A stretch of 64,000 nt of DNA from the NCBI RefSeq assembly GCF_037203705.1, contig NZ_JBBCAT010000001.1, forward strand, positions 2,143,418 to 2,207,417, written 5' to 3'. This DNA comes from Prosthecomicrobium sp. N25. GTDB lineage: Bacteria > Pseudomonadota > Alphaproteobacteria > Rhizobiales > Ancalomicrobiaceae. The position numbers were made by a program, and so were the translations under genes. This document shows positions 34,230 through 47,301 of the stretch, one piece after another (position 1 is the stretch's first letter; each line of letters starts with the position of its first letter). Under the pieces are notes generated by a model that saw nothing but the letters and a program-made list of their open reading frames with translations, did not search any database and was not told the DNA's origin.

Positions 34230-35468
34230 ATGCCCCTGTCGGTCCTCTTCGTCCACAACAACTTCCCCGGCCAGTTCGGCTTCATCGCCCGGGCCCTGCA
34301 GGCGCGCGGCGACAAGGTCGCGGCCATCGGGGCGCACACGGCGCCGTTCCTGCCCGGCTTCCCGAGCGCGCGCTGGGAGAACCGGCGCGGCACCACCCCC
34401 GGCATCCTGCCCAACGCGGTCCGCGCCGAAGCCGACATGATCCGGGCCGCCGCGGCCGCCAAGGCGGCCCTGGCCCTGAAGGCGTCCGGCTTCGCCCCTG
34501 ACGTCGTCGTCGGGCACCCGGGCTGGGGCGAGACGCTCTATCTGCGCGAGGTCTGGCCGCAGGCGCGCTTCGTCGAGTACGCGGAGTTCTACTACCGCCT
34601 GCGCGGCGGCGATGTCGGCTTCGACCCGGAATTCGAGGTCGACGACCCGGACCGCCCCTTCCGCGTCCACGCCAAGAACGCCACCCTGGCGCTCGCCTAC
34701 GCGGAGGCCGACCGCATCGTCGCGCCGAGCCGCTTCCAGGCTTCCATGCTGCCCGCGAGCCTGATGGGAAACGTGAGGATCATCCACGAAGGCGTGGACG
34801 TGACTCGCATACGCCCGTCCGGCAACCCGACCTTCACGCTCCCCGACGGTCGCGTCCTCGACCGCTCCCGCCCCGTCGTCACCTTCATCAACCGCCGCTT
34901 CGAGCCGCTCCGCGGCGCCCATGTCTTCTTCCGCGCGCTGCCCGCCCTCCTCGCCGCCGTGCCCGACGCGGAGGTGGTGCTGATCGGCAGCGAGCAGGGC
35001 AGCGGCTACGGCCGCCCGCCGCCGGAGGGCAAGACCTGGAAGCAGGTGCTGTGGGCCGAGGTCGAGGACCGGGTCGACCCGCGCCGCGTGCATTTCGTCG
35101 GCCACGTGCCGCACGACCGCATGCTTGCGGCCGTCGATCTCGGTGCCGCCCATGTCTACTTCACCTATCCCTTCGTCGCGTCCTGGTCCCTCTTCGAGGC
35201 CATGGCGCTCGAGGCCCTGGTGATCGGCTCGGATACCGCGCCGGTCCGCGAACTGGTCGAGAACGGCCGCAACGGCATCCTGCTCGACTTCTTCGACGTC
35301 GACGGCCTCTCCCGCGCCATGATGGACGCCTGCCGCCATCCCGAGGTCTACCTGCCGCTCCGCCGCGCCGCCCGCGAAACCGTCCTGGCCGGCTACGACC
35401 GCGCGAAGATCGGCGTCACGCCCTGGCTGGACCTGATCGACGAGGTCGCCGCCCTCGGCCCGCGCTGA
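34230..35468 (+). CDS. Glycosyltransferase family 4
   Basis: A 412-residue GT-B enzyme expected to transfer a sugar from a nucleotide donor to a surface glycan or small molecule. The N-terminal domain opens with SVLFVHNNFPGQFGFIARAL, a hallmark of a GT4 subgroup. The donor-binding domain has VTFINRRFEPLRGAHVFFRA (about 215-235), VEDRVDPRRVHFVGHVPHDR and the E-x7-E-like ASWSLFEAMALEALVIGSDT. No partner glycan genes are nearby. It lies between era and recO on the same strand, separated by 66 and 47 bases, so it may ride on the core operon. The acceptor is unknown. Confidence 0.88.
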   Translation: MPLSVLFVHNNFPGQFGFIARALQARGDKVAAIGAHTAPFLPGFPSARWENRRGTTPGILPNAVRAEADMIRAAAAAKAALALKASGFAPDVVVGHPGWGETLYLREVWPQARFVEYAEFYYRLRGGDVGFDPEFEVDDPDRPFRVHAKNATLALAYAEADRIVAPSRFQASMLPASLMGNVRIIHEGVDVTRIRPSGNPTFTLPDGRVLDRSRPVVTFINRRFEPLRGAHVFFRALPALLAAVPDAEVVLIGSEQGSGYGRPPPEGKTWKQVLWAEVEDRVDPRRVHFVGHVPHDRMLAAVDLGAAHVYFTYPFVASWSLFEAMALEALVIGSDTAPVRELVENGRNGILLDFFDVDGLSRAMMDACRHPEVYLPLRRAARETVLAGYDRAKIGVTPWLDLIDEVAALGPR

Positions 35469-35515
35469 CCGCCAGCCGCCTGGGAGCGGCGCCGCGGCTG
35501 GGCTAGACTGCGCCG

Positions 35516-36265
35516 ATGGAGTGGACCGACGATGCGATCGTGCTCTCGACCCGTCGCCACGGCGAGGCGAATGCCGTCCTGGAGGCGATGACCCGCAGCC
35601 ACGGCCGCCATCTGGGCCTCGTCCGCGGCGGACGCTCGCGCAAGCTCGCCGCGAGCCTGCAGCCGGGCAATGTCGTGTCGCTCACCTGGCGCGCCCGCCT
35701 GGACGAGCATCTCGGTTACTTCACGGTCGAGCCGCTGCGCCATCGCGCGGCTGTCCTGATGACGTCCGCGGTCGGCCTCCATGCGGTCCAGACGCTCGCC
35801 GCCCATCTCCGCCTGCTGCCCGAGCGCGACCCGCACCCGGCCCTTCACGATGCCGTCGACGAGGTGCTCGATCGACTCCAGGATCCCGCCGAGGCGGGCG
35901 CCCTCATGGTCGTCTTCGAACTGCAGCTGCTCGATGAGCTGGGCGTCGGCCTCGACCTCGGGGCTTGCGCCCTGACCGGCGCACGCGACGACCTCGCCTG
36001 GGTCAGCCCGAAGACCGGCCGCGCCGCCGCCCGCGAGGCCGGGGCGCCCTATGCGGACCGCCTCATCCCGCTGCCCCCCTATCTCGCCGCCCGCCCCGGC
36101 ACCAACTACCCGCCGCCCTCGGCGGCCGACCTCGAGGCCGGCTTCCGGCTGGCCGGCCATTTCCTGGAGAGCCGCGTATGGCACGCGCGCGGCCTCGATC
36201 CGCCGCTCTCCCGCGACATGCTGATCCGCGCCATCCGGACTGCCGCTGGCGGGGAGGAATCCTAG
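35516..36265 (+). CDS. recO: DNA repair protein RecO
   Basis: A 249-residue protein that loads RecA on SSB-coated DNA together with RecR. MEWTDDAIVLSTRRHGEANA opens the N-terminal OB-fold. GACALTGARDDLAWVSPKTG and AAREAGAPYADRL are the alphaproteobacterial RecO middle region, and SRDMLIRAIR ends the helical domain. The zinc-type four-cysteine cluster is absent, as in other members of this group. Confidence 0.95.
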   Translation: MEWTDDAIVLSTRRHGEANAVLEAMTRSHGRHLGLVRGGRSRKLAASLQPGNVVSLTWRARLDEHLGYFTVEPLRHRAAVLMTSAVGLHAVQTLAAHLRLLPERDPHPALHDAVDEVLDRLQDPAEAGALMVVFELQLLDELGVGLDLGACALTGARDDLAWVSPKTGRAAAREAGAPYADRLIPLPPYLAARPGTNYPPPSAADLEAGFRLAGHFLESRVWHARGLDPPLSRDMLIRAIRTAAGGEES

Positions 36266-36339
36266 GGAGGGTCGGGGCCCGCGCGACGGGGAAGCCTCAA
36301 GCCGCCGCCATCGGGGTCTCTCGAGGCTCGACGCCTATC

Positions 36340-36819
36340 TCAGGGAGACGGCTTGAAGCTCTGGTTGCTGAACGGGGACCGGGTCGGCACCTGGACGACG
36401 ATGAAGCCCGTGCCGGCCGCCTTATGGCAGGCATTGCATTCCTCGGTGAGGCGCCGGTACGAGGCCTCGAAGGTTTTCGCATCGGCGTTGTCGACCGCCG
36501 TGCGAAGATCCGAGAGCACCTGACCCGTCTTGTCGCGGGTGAGCGCGTCCTGGGCGACGGCCGCGGCGTCCGGATAGAGCTTCGCGGCCCGCCCGAGCGT
36601 GTCGGACATGCGCTCGAGCTCGTAGGAGGCGAGCTTCCAGTTGCCCAGCCGCTGAGCATACCAGAGCTTGAAATGCCGAAGCTGTGTGATGGTCATGAGG
36701 TCGGCCAGGGAGGGCTTCAAGACGTCCTCAGCGGCGGCCGCCGTATGGCCCGGAGCCACGGCGATCGAGACCGCGACAGCGGCAAAGAAGATCCGCCGGT
36801 ATGTCCCTTGCCAGACCAT
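36340..36819 (-). CDS. Periplasmic c-type cytochrome (cytochrome c'/class II-like)
   Basis: A 159-residue exported protein with a signal peptide (RRIFFAAVAVSIAVAPGHTA, cut near residue 28-30) and a single haem attachment site CNACH (Cys128, Cys131, His132). The site is near the C-terminus after four predicted helices (DLMTITQLRHFKLWYAQRLG, LASYELERMSDTL, VLSDLRTAVDNADAK, FEASYRRLTEECNACH), which is the class II cytochrome arrangement. The end is VPTRSPFSNQSFKPSP. The partner is unknown; no oxidase is adjacent. It converges with recO and diverges from parC, with a short hairpin (36859-36880) in the leader. Confidence 0.82.
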   Translation of the reverse strand: MVWQGTYRRIFFAAVAVSIAVAPGHTAAAAEDVLKPSLADLMTITQLRHFKLWYAQRLGNWKLASYELERMSDTLGRAAKLYPDAAAVAQDALTRDKTGQVLSDLRTAVDNADAKTFEASYRRLTEECNACHKAAGTGFIVVQVPTRSPFSNQSFKPSP

Positions 36820-37014
36820 GGAAGCGCGCCTCCGCTAGAATTTGAATGTGAAGTTGTAAGACCCGGGTTGGCTCGGGTCTACCCGCATTGTCCCGTAGTA
36901 ACGCGCGGCTTGCCGCGGTCACCGTCCGTCCGCCCCGGCCGGCCCTTGGGGCCTTCGTGGGACGATCGGCTCGACCCGCTTGCGTCTTCCGGCCATCTCC
37001 GCTAACGAGAACAT

Positions 37015-39294
37015 ATGGGAAACAGGGTGATTCCGCCCGGGGACGGCGACGGGGACGGCGATAAGCCCGGCGGCGAGGTGCTGCCGGTCAATCTGCGCGA
37101 GGCGCTCGAGGAGCGCTACCTCGCCTATGCCCTGTCGACCATCATGCACCGGGCGCTGCCTGACGTGCGTGACGGCCTGAAGCCGGTGCACCGGCGGCTG
37201 CTTTACGCCATGCGGGCGCTGCGGCTCGATCCGGGCTCGGGTTTCAAGAAATGCGCCCGCGTCGTCGGCGACGTCATCGGCAAGTTCCACCCGCACGGCG
37301 ACCAGGCGGTCTACGACGCCATGGTCCGCCTCGCCCAGGACTTCGCCCAGCGCTACCCCCTCGTCGACGGCCAGGGCAACTTCGGCAACATCGACGGCGA
37401 CAACCCGGCGGCCATGCGCTACACGGAGGCGCGCCTGACCGAAGTGGCGGCCCTCCTGCTCGAGGGCATCGACGAGGACGCCGTCGACTTCCGCCCCACC
37501 TACGACGGCTCCGAGGAGGAGCCGGTCGTCCTGCCGGGCGCTTTCCCGAACCTGCTCGCCAACGGCTCCTCCGGCATCGCCGTGGGCATGGCGACGTCCA
37601 TTCCGCCCCACAACGCCTTCGAAATCTGCCAGGCCGCGCTGACGCTGATCGGCCGGCCCGAGGCGACCGTCGAGGAACTGGTCGAGCTGGTGCCCGGCCC
37701 GGACTTCCCGACCGGCGGCGTCATCGTGGAGAGCCGTGCCTCGATCCTGGAATCCTACCGCACGGGCCGCGGCGCCTTCCGGGTGCGTGCCCGCTGGACG
37801 ACCGAGGACCTCGGCCGCGGCACATGGGTCGTGGTGATCACTGAGATTCCCTACCAGGTCGCCAAGAGCCGGCTGATCGAGAAGCTCGCCGAGCTCGTCA
37901 ACGAGCGCAAGCTGCCGCTCGTCGACGACGTGCGCGACGAGTCGGCCGAGGACGTCCGCATCGTCATCGTGCCGAAGAGCCGCAACGTCGAGCCCGGCCT
38001 GATGATGGAATCCATATTCCGCCTGACCGAGCTGGAGAGCCGGATCCCGCTCAACATGAACGTCCTCTCCGGCGGCCTCGTCCCGAAGGTCATGGGCCTG
38101 AAGGACGTCGTGCGGGAATGGCTGGATCACCGCAAGGACGTCCTCGTCCGCCGCTCCCGCCACCGCCTCGGGGTCATCGAGAAGCGCCTGGAGATCCTCG
38201 GCGGCCTCCTGATCGCCTACCTCAACATCGACGAGGTGATCCGCATCATCCGCGAGGAGGACGAGCCCAAGCAGGTGCTGATGGCGCGCTTCTCGCTGAC
38301 CGACGTGCAGGCGAACGCCATCCTGGACATGCGCCTGCGCAATTTGCGCAAGCTCGAGGAGTTCGAGATCCGCAAGGAGCACGAGGACCTGACGCGGGAG
38401 GCCGCCCAGATCCGCGAGCTGCTCGCCTCCGACGTGCTGCAGTGGAAGCTCGTCGCCCACGAGATCCGCGACGTCGCGAAGACCTTTGGTCCGGAGACGA
38501 AGCTCGGCCGCCGCCGCACGACCTTCGCGGAGGCCCCCGGCCACGCCCACGAGGATATCAACCAGGCCATGATCGAGCGCGAGCCGATCACCGTGGTGGT
38601 CTCCGAGAAGGGCTGGATCCGCGCCCTCAAGGGCCACGCGGACGACCTGGCGCGCCTCGAGTTCAAGCAGGGCGACAAGCTCAAGATCGGCTTCAAGGCC
38701 GAGACCACGGACAAGCTCGTCCTGTTCACCACCGGCGGCCGCGTCTTCACTCTCGACGCCTCCAAGCTTCCCGGTGGCCGCGGGCACGGCGAGCCGATCC
38801 GCATCCAGGTCGACATGGACCAGGACCAGGACGTCCTCGACATCTTCGTCCACCGGCCGGACCGGAAGCTCCTCGTCGCTACCCGGGAGGGCAAGGGCTT
38901 CGTTTTGCCCGAGGCCGAGGTCGTGGCGCAGACCCGCAAGGGGCGGCAGGTCGTCAACCTCGGCGCCAAGGACGAGGTCCGGCTGGTCCGCCCCGTGCCG
39001 CCCGGCGCGACCCACGTCGCCGTGATCGGCGACAACCGCAAGTTCCTGGTCTTCCCGCTGGACCAGGTGGCCGAGATGGCGCGCGGATCCGGCGTGCGCC
39101 TGCAGCGCTACAAGGACGGCGGCATCGCCGATCTCAAGTGCTTCGCCGGCGCCCAGGGCCTGACCTGGACGACCTCCGGCGGCTCGACCTTCACGCGATC
39201 GCTCGACGAGCTGAAGGAATGGCTCGGCAACCGCGCCGACACAGGCCGCCTGCCGCCGCGCGGATTCCCGGCGACGAACCGCTTCGATCCCTGA
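37015..39294 (+). CDS. parC: DNA topoisomerase IV subunit A
   Basis: A 759-residue type II topoisomerase subunit that separates linked daughter chromosomes, working with ParE (not in the window). The breakage-reunion domain has [20 protein letters not shown], the quinolone-determining region [15 protein letters not shown] (89-103) and the catalytic Tyr136 in RYTEARLT. The C-terminal domain has only a few beta-pinwheel blades, as ParC rather than GyrA, and no GyrA box. Gln97 stands where E. coli has Ser80; this appears to be normal for the lineage and is not evidence of selected resistance. N-terminal residues 7-20 are an unusual Asp/Gly run ([14 protein letters not shown]). Confidence 0.95.
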   Translation: MGNRVIPPGDGDGDGDKPGGEVLPVNLREALEERYLAYALSTIMHRALPDVRDGLKPVHRRLLYAMRALRLDPGSGFKKCARVVGDVIGKFHPHGDQAVYDAMVRLAQDFAQRYPLVDGQGNFGNIDGDNPAAMRYTEARLTEVAALLLEGIDEDAVDFRPTYDGSEEEPVVLPGAFPNLLANGSSGIAVGMATSIPPHNAFEICQAALTLIGRPEATVEELVELVPGPDFPTGGVIVESRASILESYRTGRGAFRVRARWTTEDLGRGTWVVVITEIPYQVAKSRLIEKLAELVNERKLPLVDDVRDESAEDVRIVIVPKSRNVEPGLMMESIFRLTELESRIPLNMNVLSGGLVPKVMGLKDVVREWLDHRKDVLVRRSRHRLGVIEKRLEILGGLLIAYLNIDEVIRIIREEDEPKQVLMARFSLTDVQANAILDMRLRNLRKLEEFEIRKEHEDLTREAAQIRELLASDVLQWKLVAHEIRDVAKTFGPETKLGRRRTTFAEAPGHAHEDINQAMIEREPITVVVSEKGWIRALKGHADDLARLEFKQGDKLKIGFKAETTDKLVLFTTGGRVFTLDASKLPGGRGHGEPIRIQVDMDQDQDVLDIFVHRPDRKLLVATREGKGFVLPEAEVVAQTRKGRQVVNLGAKDEVRLVRPVPPGATHVAVIGDNRKFLVFPLDQVAEMARGSGVRLQRYKDGGIADLKCFAGAQGLTWTTSGGSTFTRSLDELKEWLGNRADTGRLPPRGFPATNRFDP

Positions 39295-39400
39295 GCGTTA
39301 CCGGTCTAGTCACTTACAACAATATGCATGTGACTGGACGGGCCCCATGCTGCCCGGCTGCGGCACGGCTCCGCCGGCCGCGATCGAGAGGAGACGACGC

Positions 39401-39973
39401 ATGTCGATTTTGAAGCGCGGGCTCAAGGGCGAGCCGGTTCGTATCCTGCAGGGGCGACTCGGCGTGCCCGCCGACGGCGATTTCGGCCCAGCGACCGAGA
39501 AGGCCCTGAAGGCGTTCCAGTCCGCCCACGGCCTCTCCGCCGACGGCATCGCCGGCCCGGACACCTTCGCGGCACTCGGCCTGAACGAATTGGTGCTCCT
39601 GCGCCAGGGATCGCGCGGCGAGACCGTGAAGAAGCTCCAGCAGGCGCTCGGGCTCCAGGCCGACGGCGCCTTCGGCCCGGCGACCCGCAAGGCCGTCATG
39701 GAGTTCCAGGCTTCGAAGGGCCTGGAGGCGGACGGCATGGCCGGCCCCGACACGCTTGCGGCCCTGCCGGCCTTCGCGTCGACCTTCACGGCCGAGACGG
39801 TGAAGAAGGCGGAACTCCCGCCCGACCTCAGGGTCGAGATCCCCGAGCCGCTGCCGCCGCTCTCCGGCGCCGACATCGCCGCCGCCGGAGCGGCCGCGTC
39901 GCCCGCCGCGCCGAGCGAGGAGCGCCCACCGAAGAAGTCCGTCTGGGCCACGGTCAAGGGTTGGTTCGGCTGA
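39401..39973 (+). CDS. Peptidoglycan-binding-domain protein, double repeat
   Basis: A 190-residue protein with two tandem PG_binding_1 domains: about 5-66 (LKRGLKGEPVRILQGRLGVP ... GIAGPDTFAALGL) and 68-125 (LRQGSRGETVKKLQQALGLQ ... GMAGPDTLAAL). The D-G-x-F/G-P-A-T turn is repeated in both. No signal peptide or enzymatic domain is visible. The C-terminal 60 residues are Pro/Ala-rich and end in a short hydrophobic WATVKGWFG. Lack of an export signal is odd for a wall-binding protein, so the wall role is inferred from the family only. The start has GAGAGGAGA upstream. Confidence 0.85.
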   Translation: MSILKRGLKGEPVRILQGRLGVPADGDFGPATEKALKAFQSAHGLSADGIAGPDTFAALGLNELVLLRQGSRGETVKKLQQALGLQADGAFGPATRKAVMEFQASKGLEADGMAGPDTLAALPAFASTFTAETVKKAELPPDLRVEIPEPLPPLSGADIAAAGAAASPAAPSEERPPKKSVWATVKGWFG

Positions 39974-40116
39974 GCCGGCCGGTTCGGCGCGGTCGGAAAG
40001 AGTGCCCAAATCGTCCTGTGGATAAGCCGGGTCCGACGCCCGGGACGCAGCGGAAAGTCCTACCCTGGCGTGACTCGGCGGCGCGCGGCGGCGCCGGGTC
40101 CAGGGAGGCTCCTGCG

Positions 40117-40593
40117 ATGCCGACGATCGAGATCGTGCTGGGCGACTTCGCGCCCGGCCCCCTGGCGCTCGACCACACCCTCGTCGGGCGCCCCGTCCTG
40201 CGGTCTCAGCGGCCCGACGGCTCCGTCGAGACCATCCACCTGCGTGGCCAGGTCGCCGGCTGTGCCGAGCACGACGAGGGCAGCATCTCGGGCTATCTCG
40301 CCCGCTGGATGGCGCAGGGCGGCCTGTCGCTCGACGCCGTCGTGGCGGACATGTTCCGTCACGAGCGGCTCTTCGTGGTCGTGCTGGCCGATGGCCGCAA
40401 GTTCGTGGCCCGCGCCACGCCCGAGATCGTCGCCGAGTTGAAGACCTGCGCCCGCCCGCCCAGGCGACCCGACGCCGCCCGGCCTTCCGGTCCCGGCACC
40501 GCGGCGGTCTCCGCCCCGCCGGTCCCGCCCCGCGCCTCCGGCCTCGCCGCCTGGTGGCGCGCCCGCCCGCCCCAGACCGGCGCCCCGAAGTAG
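40117..40593 (+). CDS. Protein of unknown function with Pro/Ala-rich tail
   Basis: A 158-residue cytoplasmic-looking protein I do not recognise. The start MPTIEIVLGDFAPGP has AGGGAGG at good spacing. Residues 1-105 look like a small alpha/beta domain (RSQRPDGSVETIHLRGQVAG, LSLDAVVADMFRHERLFVVV, ADGRKFVARATPEIVAELKT). Residues 108-158 are Pro/Arg/Ala-rich and likely disordered. The only two cysteines are Cys51 and Cys108. It follows the peptidoglycan-binding gene by 143 bases. Confidence 0.6.
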   Translation: MPTIEIVLGDFAPGPLALDHTLVGRPVLRSQRPDGSVETIHLRGQVAGCAEHDEGSISGYLARWMAQGGLSLDAVVADMFRHERLFVVVLADGRKFVARATPEIVAELKTCARPPRRPDAARPSGPGTAAVSAPPVPPRASGLAAWWRARPPQTGAPK

Positions 40594-40749
40594 CATCGCG
40601 ACCGGCGGATGTCCCGGCCGGCCCCATGGTCGACCCCGGGGTGGCGGTCCCTGGAGATATCGCGCCGCTAAGGGCCGTCGGGGCGAAGCGACGTGGATGG
40701 GTTCCCGCCAGCCCGTGCGATCTCGGGACGGCTTACCGAGCGGAGAACA

Positions 40750-41493
40750 TCAGCGGCGCGACCAGCCCTGCGGGCTCAGATATTCAAGCGGCTGGAAACG
40801 GCGCTTGTAGTCCATCTTGCGGGAGCCGGAGACCCAGTATCCGAGATAGACATATTGGAGCTTGTGGGCCTTCGCGCGGCGCACATGGTCGAGGATCATA
40901 TAGGTGCCGAGGCCGCGCCAGTCGGGCTCCGGGTCGTAGAAGGAATAGACCATCGAGAGCCCGTCGGAGAGGACGTCCGACAGCGCGGTTCCGAGGAGAG
41001 GGCCGGTGCCGCGCCCGTTAATGGCGGTGTCCGGCCCGCGGCGGCGGTACTCGACCACCATCGTGTCGACATGGGTGTCCTCGATCATCATGGCGTAGTC
41101 GAGCACCGTCATGTCGGCCATGCCGCCGTCGCCGTGGCGGGCGTCCAGGTAGCGCCGGAACAGGCCGTACTGTTCGGAGGTCGGGGTGGCCGGCATCTCG
41201 GCGCCCACCAGGTCCTCGTTCAACCGCATCGAGCGGCGGAAGGACTTGTTCCAGTCGAAGTCCTCGACGCAGATCCGGACCGACACGCAGGACCGGCACC
41301 CCTCGCAGGCCGGCCGGTAGGCGATGTTCTGGGAGCGCCGGAAGCCGCCCTGGGTCAGCACGTCGTTGAGCTGCGCCGCCCGTTCCCCGACCAGATGCGT
41401 GAATACCTTCCGCTCCTGCCGGCCAGCGAGGTACGGGCAGGAGGCCGGTGCCGTCAGGTAGAATTGCGGTGCATCGACGGGATGTTGCGTCAT
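40750..41493 (-). CDS. bpt: Aspartate/glutamate leucyltransferase
   Basis: A 247-residue N-degron enzyme that adds leucine from leucyl-tRNA to proteins with N-terminal Asp or Glu, marking them for ClpAP. The conserved entry is [20 protein letters not shown], and [12 protein letters not shown] (Cys-x2-Cys-x2-Cys region) follows. [20 protein letters not shown], and [20 protein letters not shown] are the C-terminal Ate/Bpt motifs. The start [11 protein letters not shown] is supported by domain position. It is 157 bases downstream of ilvA on the same strand. Confidence 0.94.
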   Translation of the reverse strand: MTQHPVDAPQFYLTAPASCPYLAGRQERKVFTHLVGERAAQLNDVLTQGGFRRSQNIAYRPACEGCRSCVSVRICVEDFDWNKSFRRSMRLNEDLVGAEMPATPTSEQYGLFRRYLDARHGDGGMADMTVLDYAMMIEDTHVDTMVVEYRRRGPDTAINGRGTGPLLGTALSDVLSDGLSMVYSFYDPEPDWRGLGTYMILDHVRRAKAHKLQYVYLGYWVSGSRKMDYKRRFQPLEYLSPQGWSRR

Positions 41494-41650
41494 CGCGGGG
41501 CGCGTCGGGTCCAGGCTCGGCGGGCCGCATCCTCCACGCGGCGCACGCGAGGCCCATAATACATGGCCCGATCCGTCGAGGAAGGGATCTTGGCGCCCGT
41601 CGGTCTGCCATGCGGGCCTTGAAATCGGACCGTCCCGGGCCACGCCCGCC

Positions 41651-42877
41651 TCAGCCGTCGAGGTCCGGGCTCTCGCTGCGCTCCACCGTGAAGCCGCGGC
41701 CTTCCAGCGCCGCGATGATCTCGTTGGCGTGCCCCCCGTCCCGCGTCTCGAAGACGACGTCGAGCGTCGCCCCCTTGGCCGGCACCTTCAGGAACGTGCG
41801 GTGGTGCTCCACCTCCAGGATGTTGCCCCCGAGGTCGCCGATGATCGTCGAGATCTCCCCGAGCACGCCCGGCCGGTCCGGGATGATCATCCGGATGCCG
41901 ACGATCTTCTCCTCGCGCGCCAGCTCGCGCACCATGATGGAGGAGAGGATGCGCGGATCGATGTTGCCGCCGCACAGGACCAGCCCGACCTTGCGCCCGT
42001 GGAACCGCTCCGGCGAGGTCGTCAGCGCGGCCAGCCCGGCCCCGGCCGCGCCCTCCGCCATGGTCTTCTGCAGGGTCAGGTAGGCGTTGACGGCCCGCTC
42101 GATATGCACCTCGTCGACGAGCAGCACGTCGTCCACGGCCGCCCGGCAGATCTCGAGCGTCAGCGCCCCGACGTTGCGCACCGCGATGCCCTCGGCGAGC
42201 GTCGTGCCGCCCACGTGCACCGGCCGGCCGTTGAGCGCGCACCACATCGCCGGGTAGAGCCGCGTCTCCACCCCGACCACCTCGATCCCGGGCTTCAGCG
42301 CCTTCGCGGCGATCGCCATGCCGGCGATCAGGCCGCCGCCGCCGACCGGCACGACCAGCACGTCCAGGCCCGGCTCGGCCGCCAGCATCTCGAGCGCGAT
42401 CGTGCCCTGGCCGCGCACCACGTGGAAGTCGTCGTAAGGATGGACGAAGACGAGCCCCTTCTCGGCCGCGATCCGCTCCGCGCCCACCTGCGCGTCCGCC
42501 ACCGACTCGCCCTCGAGCACCACGTGCGCGCCAAACCCGCGGGTCGCCGACACCTTCACGTGCGGCGTCGTCTTCGGCATCACGATCGTCGACGGGATGC
42601 CGAGCCGGGTGGCGTGGTAGGCGACCGCTTGCGCGTGGTTGCCGGCCGACATGGCGATGACGCCGCGGCGCCGCTCCTCCGCCGTCAGCGACAGCAGCTT
42701 GACGAGCGCGCCCCGCTCCTTGAAGGCGGCCGTCACCTGCAGGTTCTCGTACTTGACCCAGACATCGGCGCCGGTTAGCTCCGACAGCCGCGGCGCCGGC
42801 AGGCAGGGGGTACGCATCACGGCGCCTTCGATGAGCCTTGCGGCATCCTCGATGTCGGCGAGGGTCGGGTGGATCAT
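41651..42877 (-). CDS. ilvA: Threonine ammonia-lyase with ACT domain
   Basis: A 408-residue PLP enzyme that converts threonine to 2-oxobutyrate, the entry to isoleucine synthesis (or threonine breakdown). The PLP lysine is Lys53 in [26 protein letters not shown] and the phosphate loop [13 protein letters not shown] are intact. Residues about 328-405 form one ACT-like regulatory domain ([20 protein letters not shown]). This is the shorter, single-ACT form, between biosynthetic IlvA with two domains and catabolic TdcB with none, so feedback control is likely but the effector is unclear. It is 56 bases downstream of the permease gene, in the hemB-permease-ilvA run. Confidence 0.93.
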   Translation of the reverse strand: MIHPTLADIEDAARLIEGAVMRTPCLPAPRLSELTGADVWVKYENLQVTAAFKERGALVKLLSLTAEERRRGVIAMSAGNHAQAVAYHATRLGIPSTIVMPKTTPHVKVSATRGFGAHVVLEGESVADAQVGAERIAAEKGLVFVHPYDDFHVVRGQGTIALEMLAAEPGLDVLVVPVGGGGLIAGMAIAAKALKPGIEVVGVETRLYPAMWCALNGRPVHVGGTTLAEGIAVRNVGALTLEICRAAVDDVLLVDEVHIERAVNAYLTLQKTMAEGAAGAGLAALTTSPERFHGRKVGLVLCGGNIDPRILSSIMVRELAREEKIVGIRMIIPDRPGVLGEISTIIGDLGGNILEVEHHRTFLKVPAKGATLDVVFETRDGGHANEIIAALEGRGFTVERSESPDLDG

Positions 42878-42933
42878 CGGAGGACTCCGCTGGCCGGGGG
42901 GCTCGCGGGGTTCTACGCCGGCCGGGCGCCTTG

Positions 42934-45966
<3,033 letters not shown>

Positions 45967-46158
45967 CGGTGTCTCCCCCTCGGCGCGTCTGCAGCGCGCC
46001 CGGCCCGACTGTCCGACGCTTTCGCCGGACAATCAATTGCGGAGCGATCCGGAGGCGCCGCTCGCCGTGCCCGCCCTATCCCCCCGGCCAATTGACCCTG
46101 CGCCCGCACCTCCCTAGCCTCCGGCGCGACGAGTGGTCAGGCCGGGAGTGCGCCCCCC

Positions 46159-47301
46159 GTGGATTTCGAGCTGTCCGAAGAGACCCGCGCCATCCGCGAC
46201 ATGGCGGCGAGCTTCGCCGCGGCCGAGATGGCGCCCCATGCGGATGCCTGGGACGAGGGCTCGGTCTTCCCCGTCGAGACGCTCCGCAAGGCCGCGAGCC
46301 TCGGCTTCGGCGGAATCTATATCGCCGAGGACGTCGGCGGCTCCGGCCTCGGCCGGCTTGACGCGGCGGTCATCTTCGAAGAACTCGCCCGGGCCTGCCC
46401 GTCGACCACCGCCTATGTGTCGATCCACAACATGGCCTGCTGGATGATCGACCGCTTCGGCGCGCCGGAGCTGCGGGCCCGTCTGCTGCCGAAGTTGACC
46501 GCCATGGAGCACTTCGCCAGCTATTGCCTGACCGAGCCGAACGCCGGCTCCGACGCCGCCTCGCTGCGCACCCGCGCGGTCCGCGAGGGCGACCACTACG
46601 TGGTGACCGGCGCCAAGGCCTTCATCTCCGGCGGCGGCGCCGCCGACGTCTACGTCACCATGCTGCGCACGGGCGGGGAGGGGCCGAAGGGCATCACCTG
46701 CCTGGCGATCCCGAAGGACACACCCGGGGTCTCCTTCGGCGCCCAGGAGAAGAAGCTCGGCTGGAAGTCGCAGCCGACTGCCATGGTGAACTTCGACAGC
46801 GCCCGCGTGCCGGTCGCCAACCGCGTCGGCGAGGAGGGGGAGGGCTTCCGAATCGCCATGGCGGGCCTCGACGGCGGCCGCATCAACATCGCCGCCTGCT
46901 CGCTCGGCGGCGCGGCCGAATGCCTCGATCGGGCCGTGCGTTATACGAAGGAGCGGACTCAGTTCGGCAAGAGGCTAGCCGAGTTCCAGGCCCTGCAGTT
47001 CCGCCTGGCCGACATGGCGACCGAGCTCGAGGCCGCCCGCCTGATGGTGCATCGCGCCGCCGCCGCCCTCGACGCCAAGGCTCCCGAGGCGACCCGCCTC
47101 GCCGCCATGGCGAAGCGCTTCGCCACCGACGCCGGCTTCGAGGTCGTGAACCAGGCCTTGCAGCTTCACGGCGGCTACGGCTACCTCCGGGACTATGGGA
47201 TCGAGCGCTACTTGCGTGACCTGCGGGTCCACCAGATCCTGGAAGGCACCAACGAGATCATGCGCCTCATCGTGGCGCGCGACCTGATCGGACGGAGCTG
47301 A
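46159..47301 (+). CDS. Acyl-CoA dehydrogenase (isobutyryl-CoA dehydrogenase-like)
   Basis: A 380-residue FAD enzyme that oxidises a short branched acyl-CoA, most likely isobutyryl-CoA in valine breakdown. ASYCLTEPNAGSDAASLRTR and TGAKAFISGGG are the substrate/FAD signatures; RTQFGKRLAEFQALQFRLAD and QLHGGYGYLRDYGIERYLRD are the C-terminal FAD motifs. The catalytic Glu is in QILEGTNEIMRLI. The start is GTG (VDFELSEETRAIRDMA), with GGGAGT-type sequence upstream. The stop overlaps the ATG of the next gene by one base (TGATG). The downstream genes fix the pathway: 3-hydroxyisobutyryl-CoA hydrolase and mmsB. Confidence 0.93.
   Translation: MDFELSEETRAIRDMAASFAAAEMAPHADAWDEGSVFPVETLRKAASLGFGGIYIAEDVGGSGLGRLDAAVIFEELARACPSTTAYVSIHNMACWMIDRFGAPELRARLLPKLTAMEHFASYCLTEPNAGSDAASLRTRAVREGDHYVVTGAKAFISGGGAADVYVTMLRTGGEGPKGITCLAIPKDTPGVSFGAQEKKLGWKSQPTAMVNFDSARVPVANRVGEEGEGFRIAMAGLDGGRINIAACSLGGAAECLDRAVRYTKERTQFGKRLAEFQALQFRLADMATELEAARLMVHRAAAALDAKAPEATRLAAMAKRFATDAGFEVVNQALQLHGGYGYLRDYGIERYLRDLRVHQILEGTNEIMRLIVARDLIGRS

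Noticed and set aside
33006-35339. 777-codon minus-strand frame across rnc, era and the glycosyltransferase
   Set aside because: Spans three real genes on the other strand; low-complexity translation.
36859-36880. Hairpin AGACCCG/CGGGTCT between cytochrome gene and parC
   Set aside because: Lies in the leader of the cytochrome gene and has no T run in either direction; could be a chance dyad in GC-rich DNA.
37279-37325. Quinolone-resistance mutation in ParC (Gln at the Ser80-equivalent position)
   Set aside because: [10 protein letters not shown] appears to be the usual alphaproteobacterial sequence, so it is not evidence of selection.
39308-39335. Inverted repeat AGTCAC/GTGACT downstream of parC
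   Set aside because: Six-base arms with a 16-base loop and no T run; not enough for a terminator or operator call.
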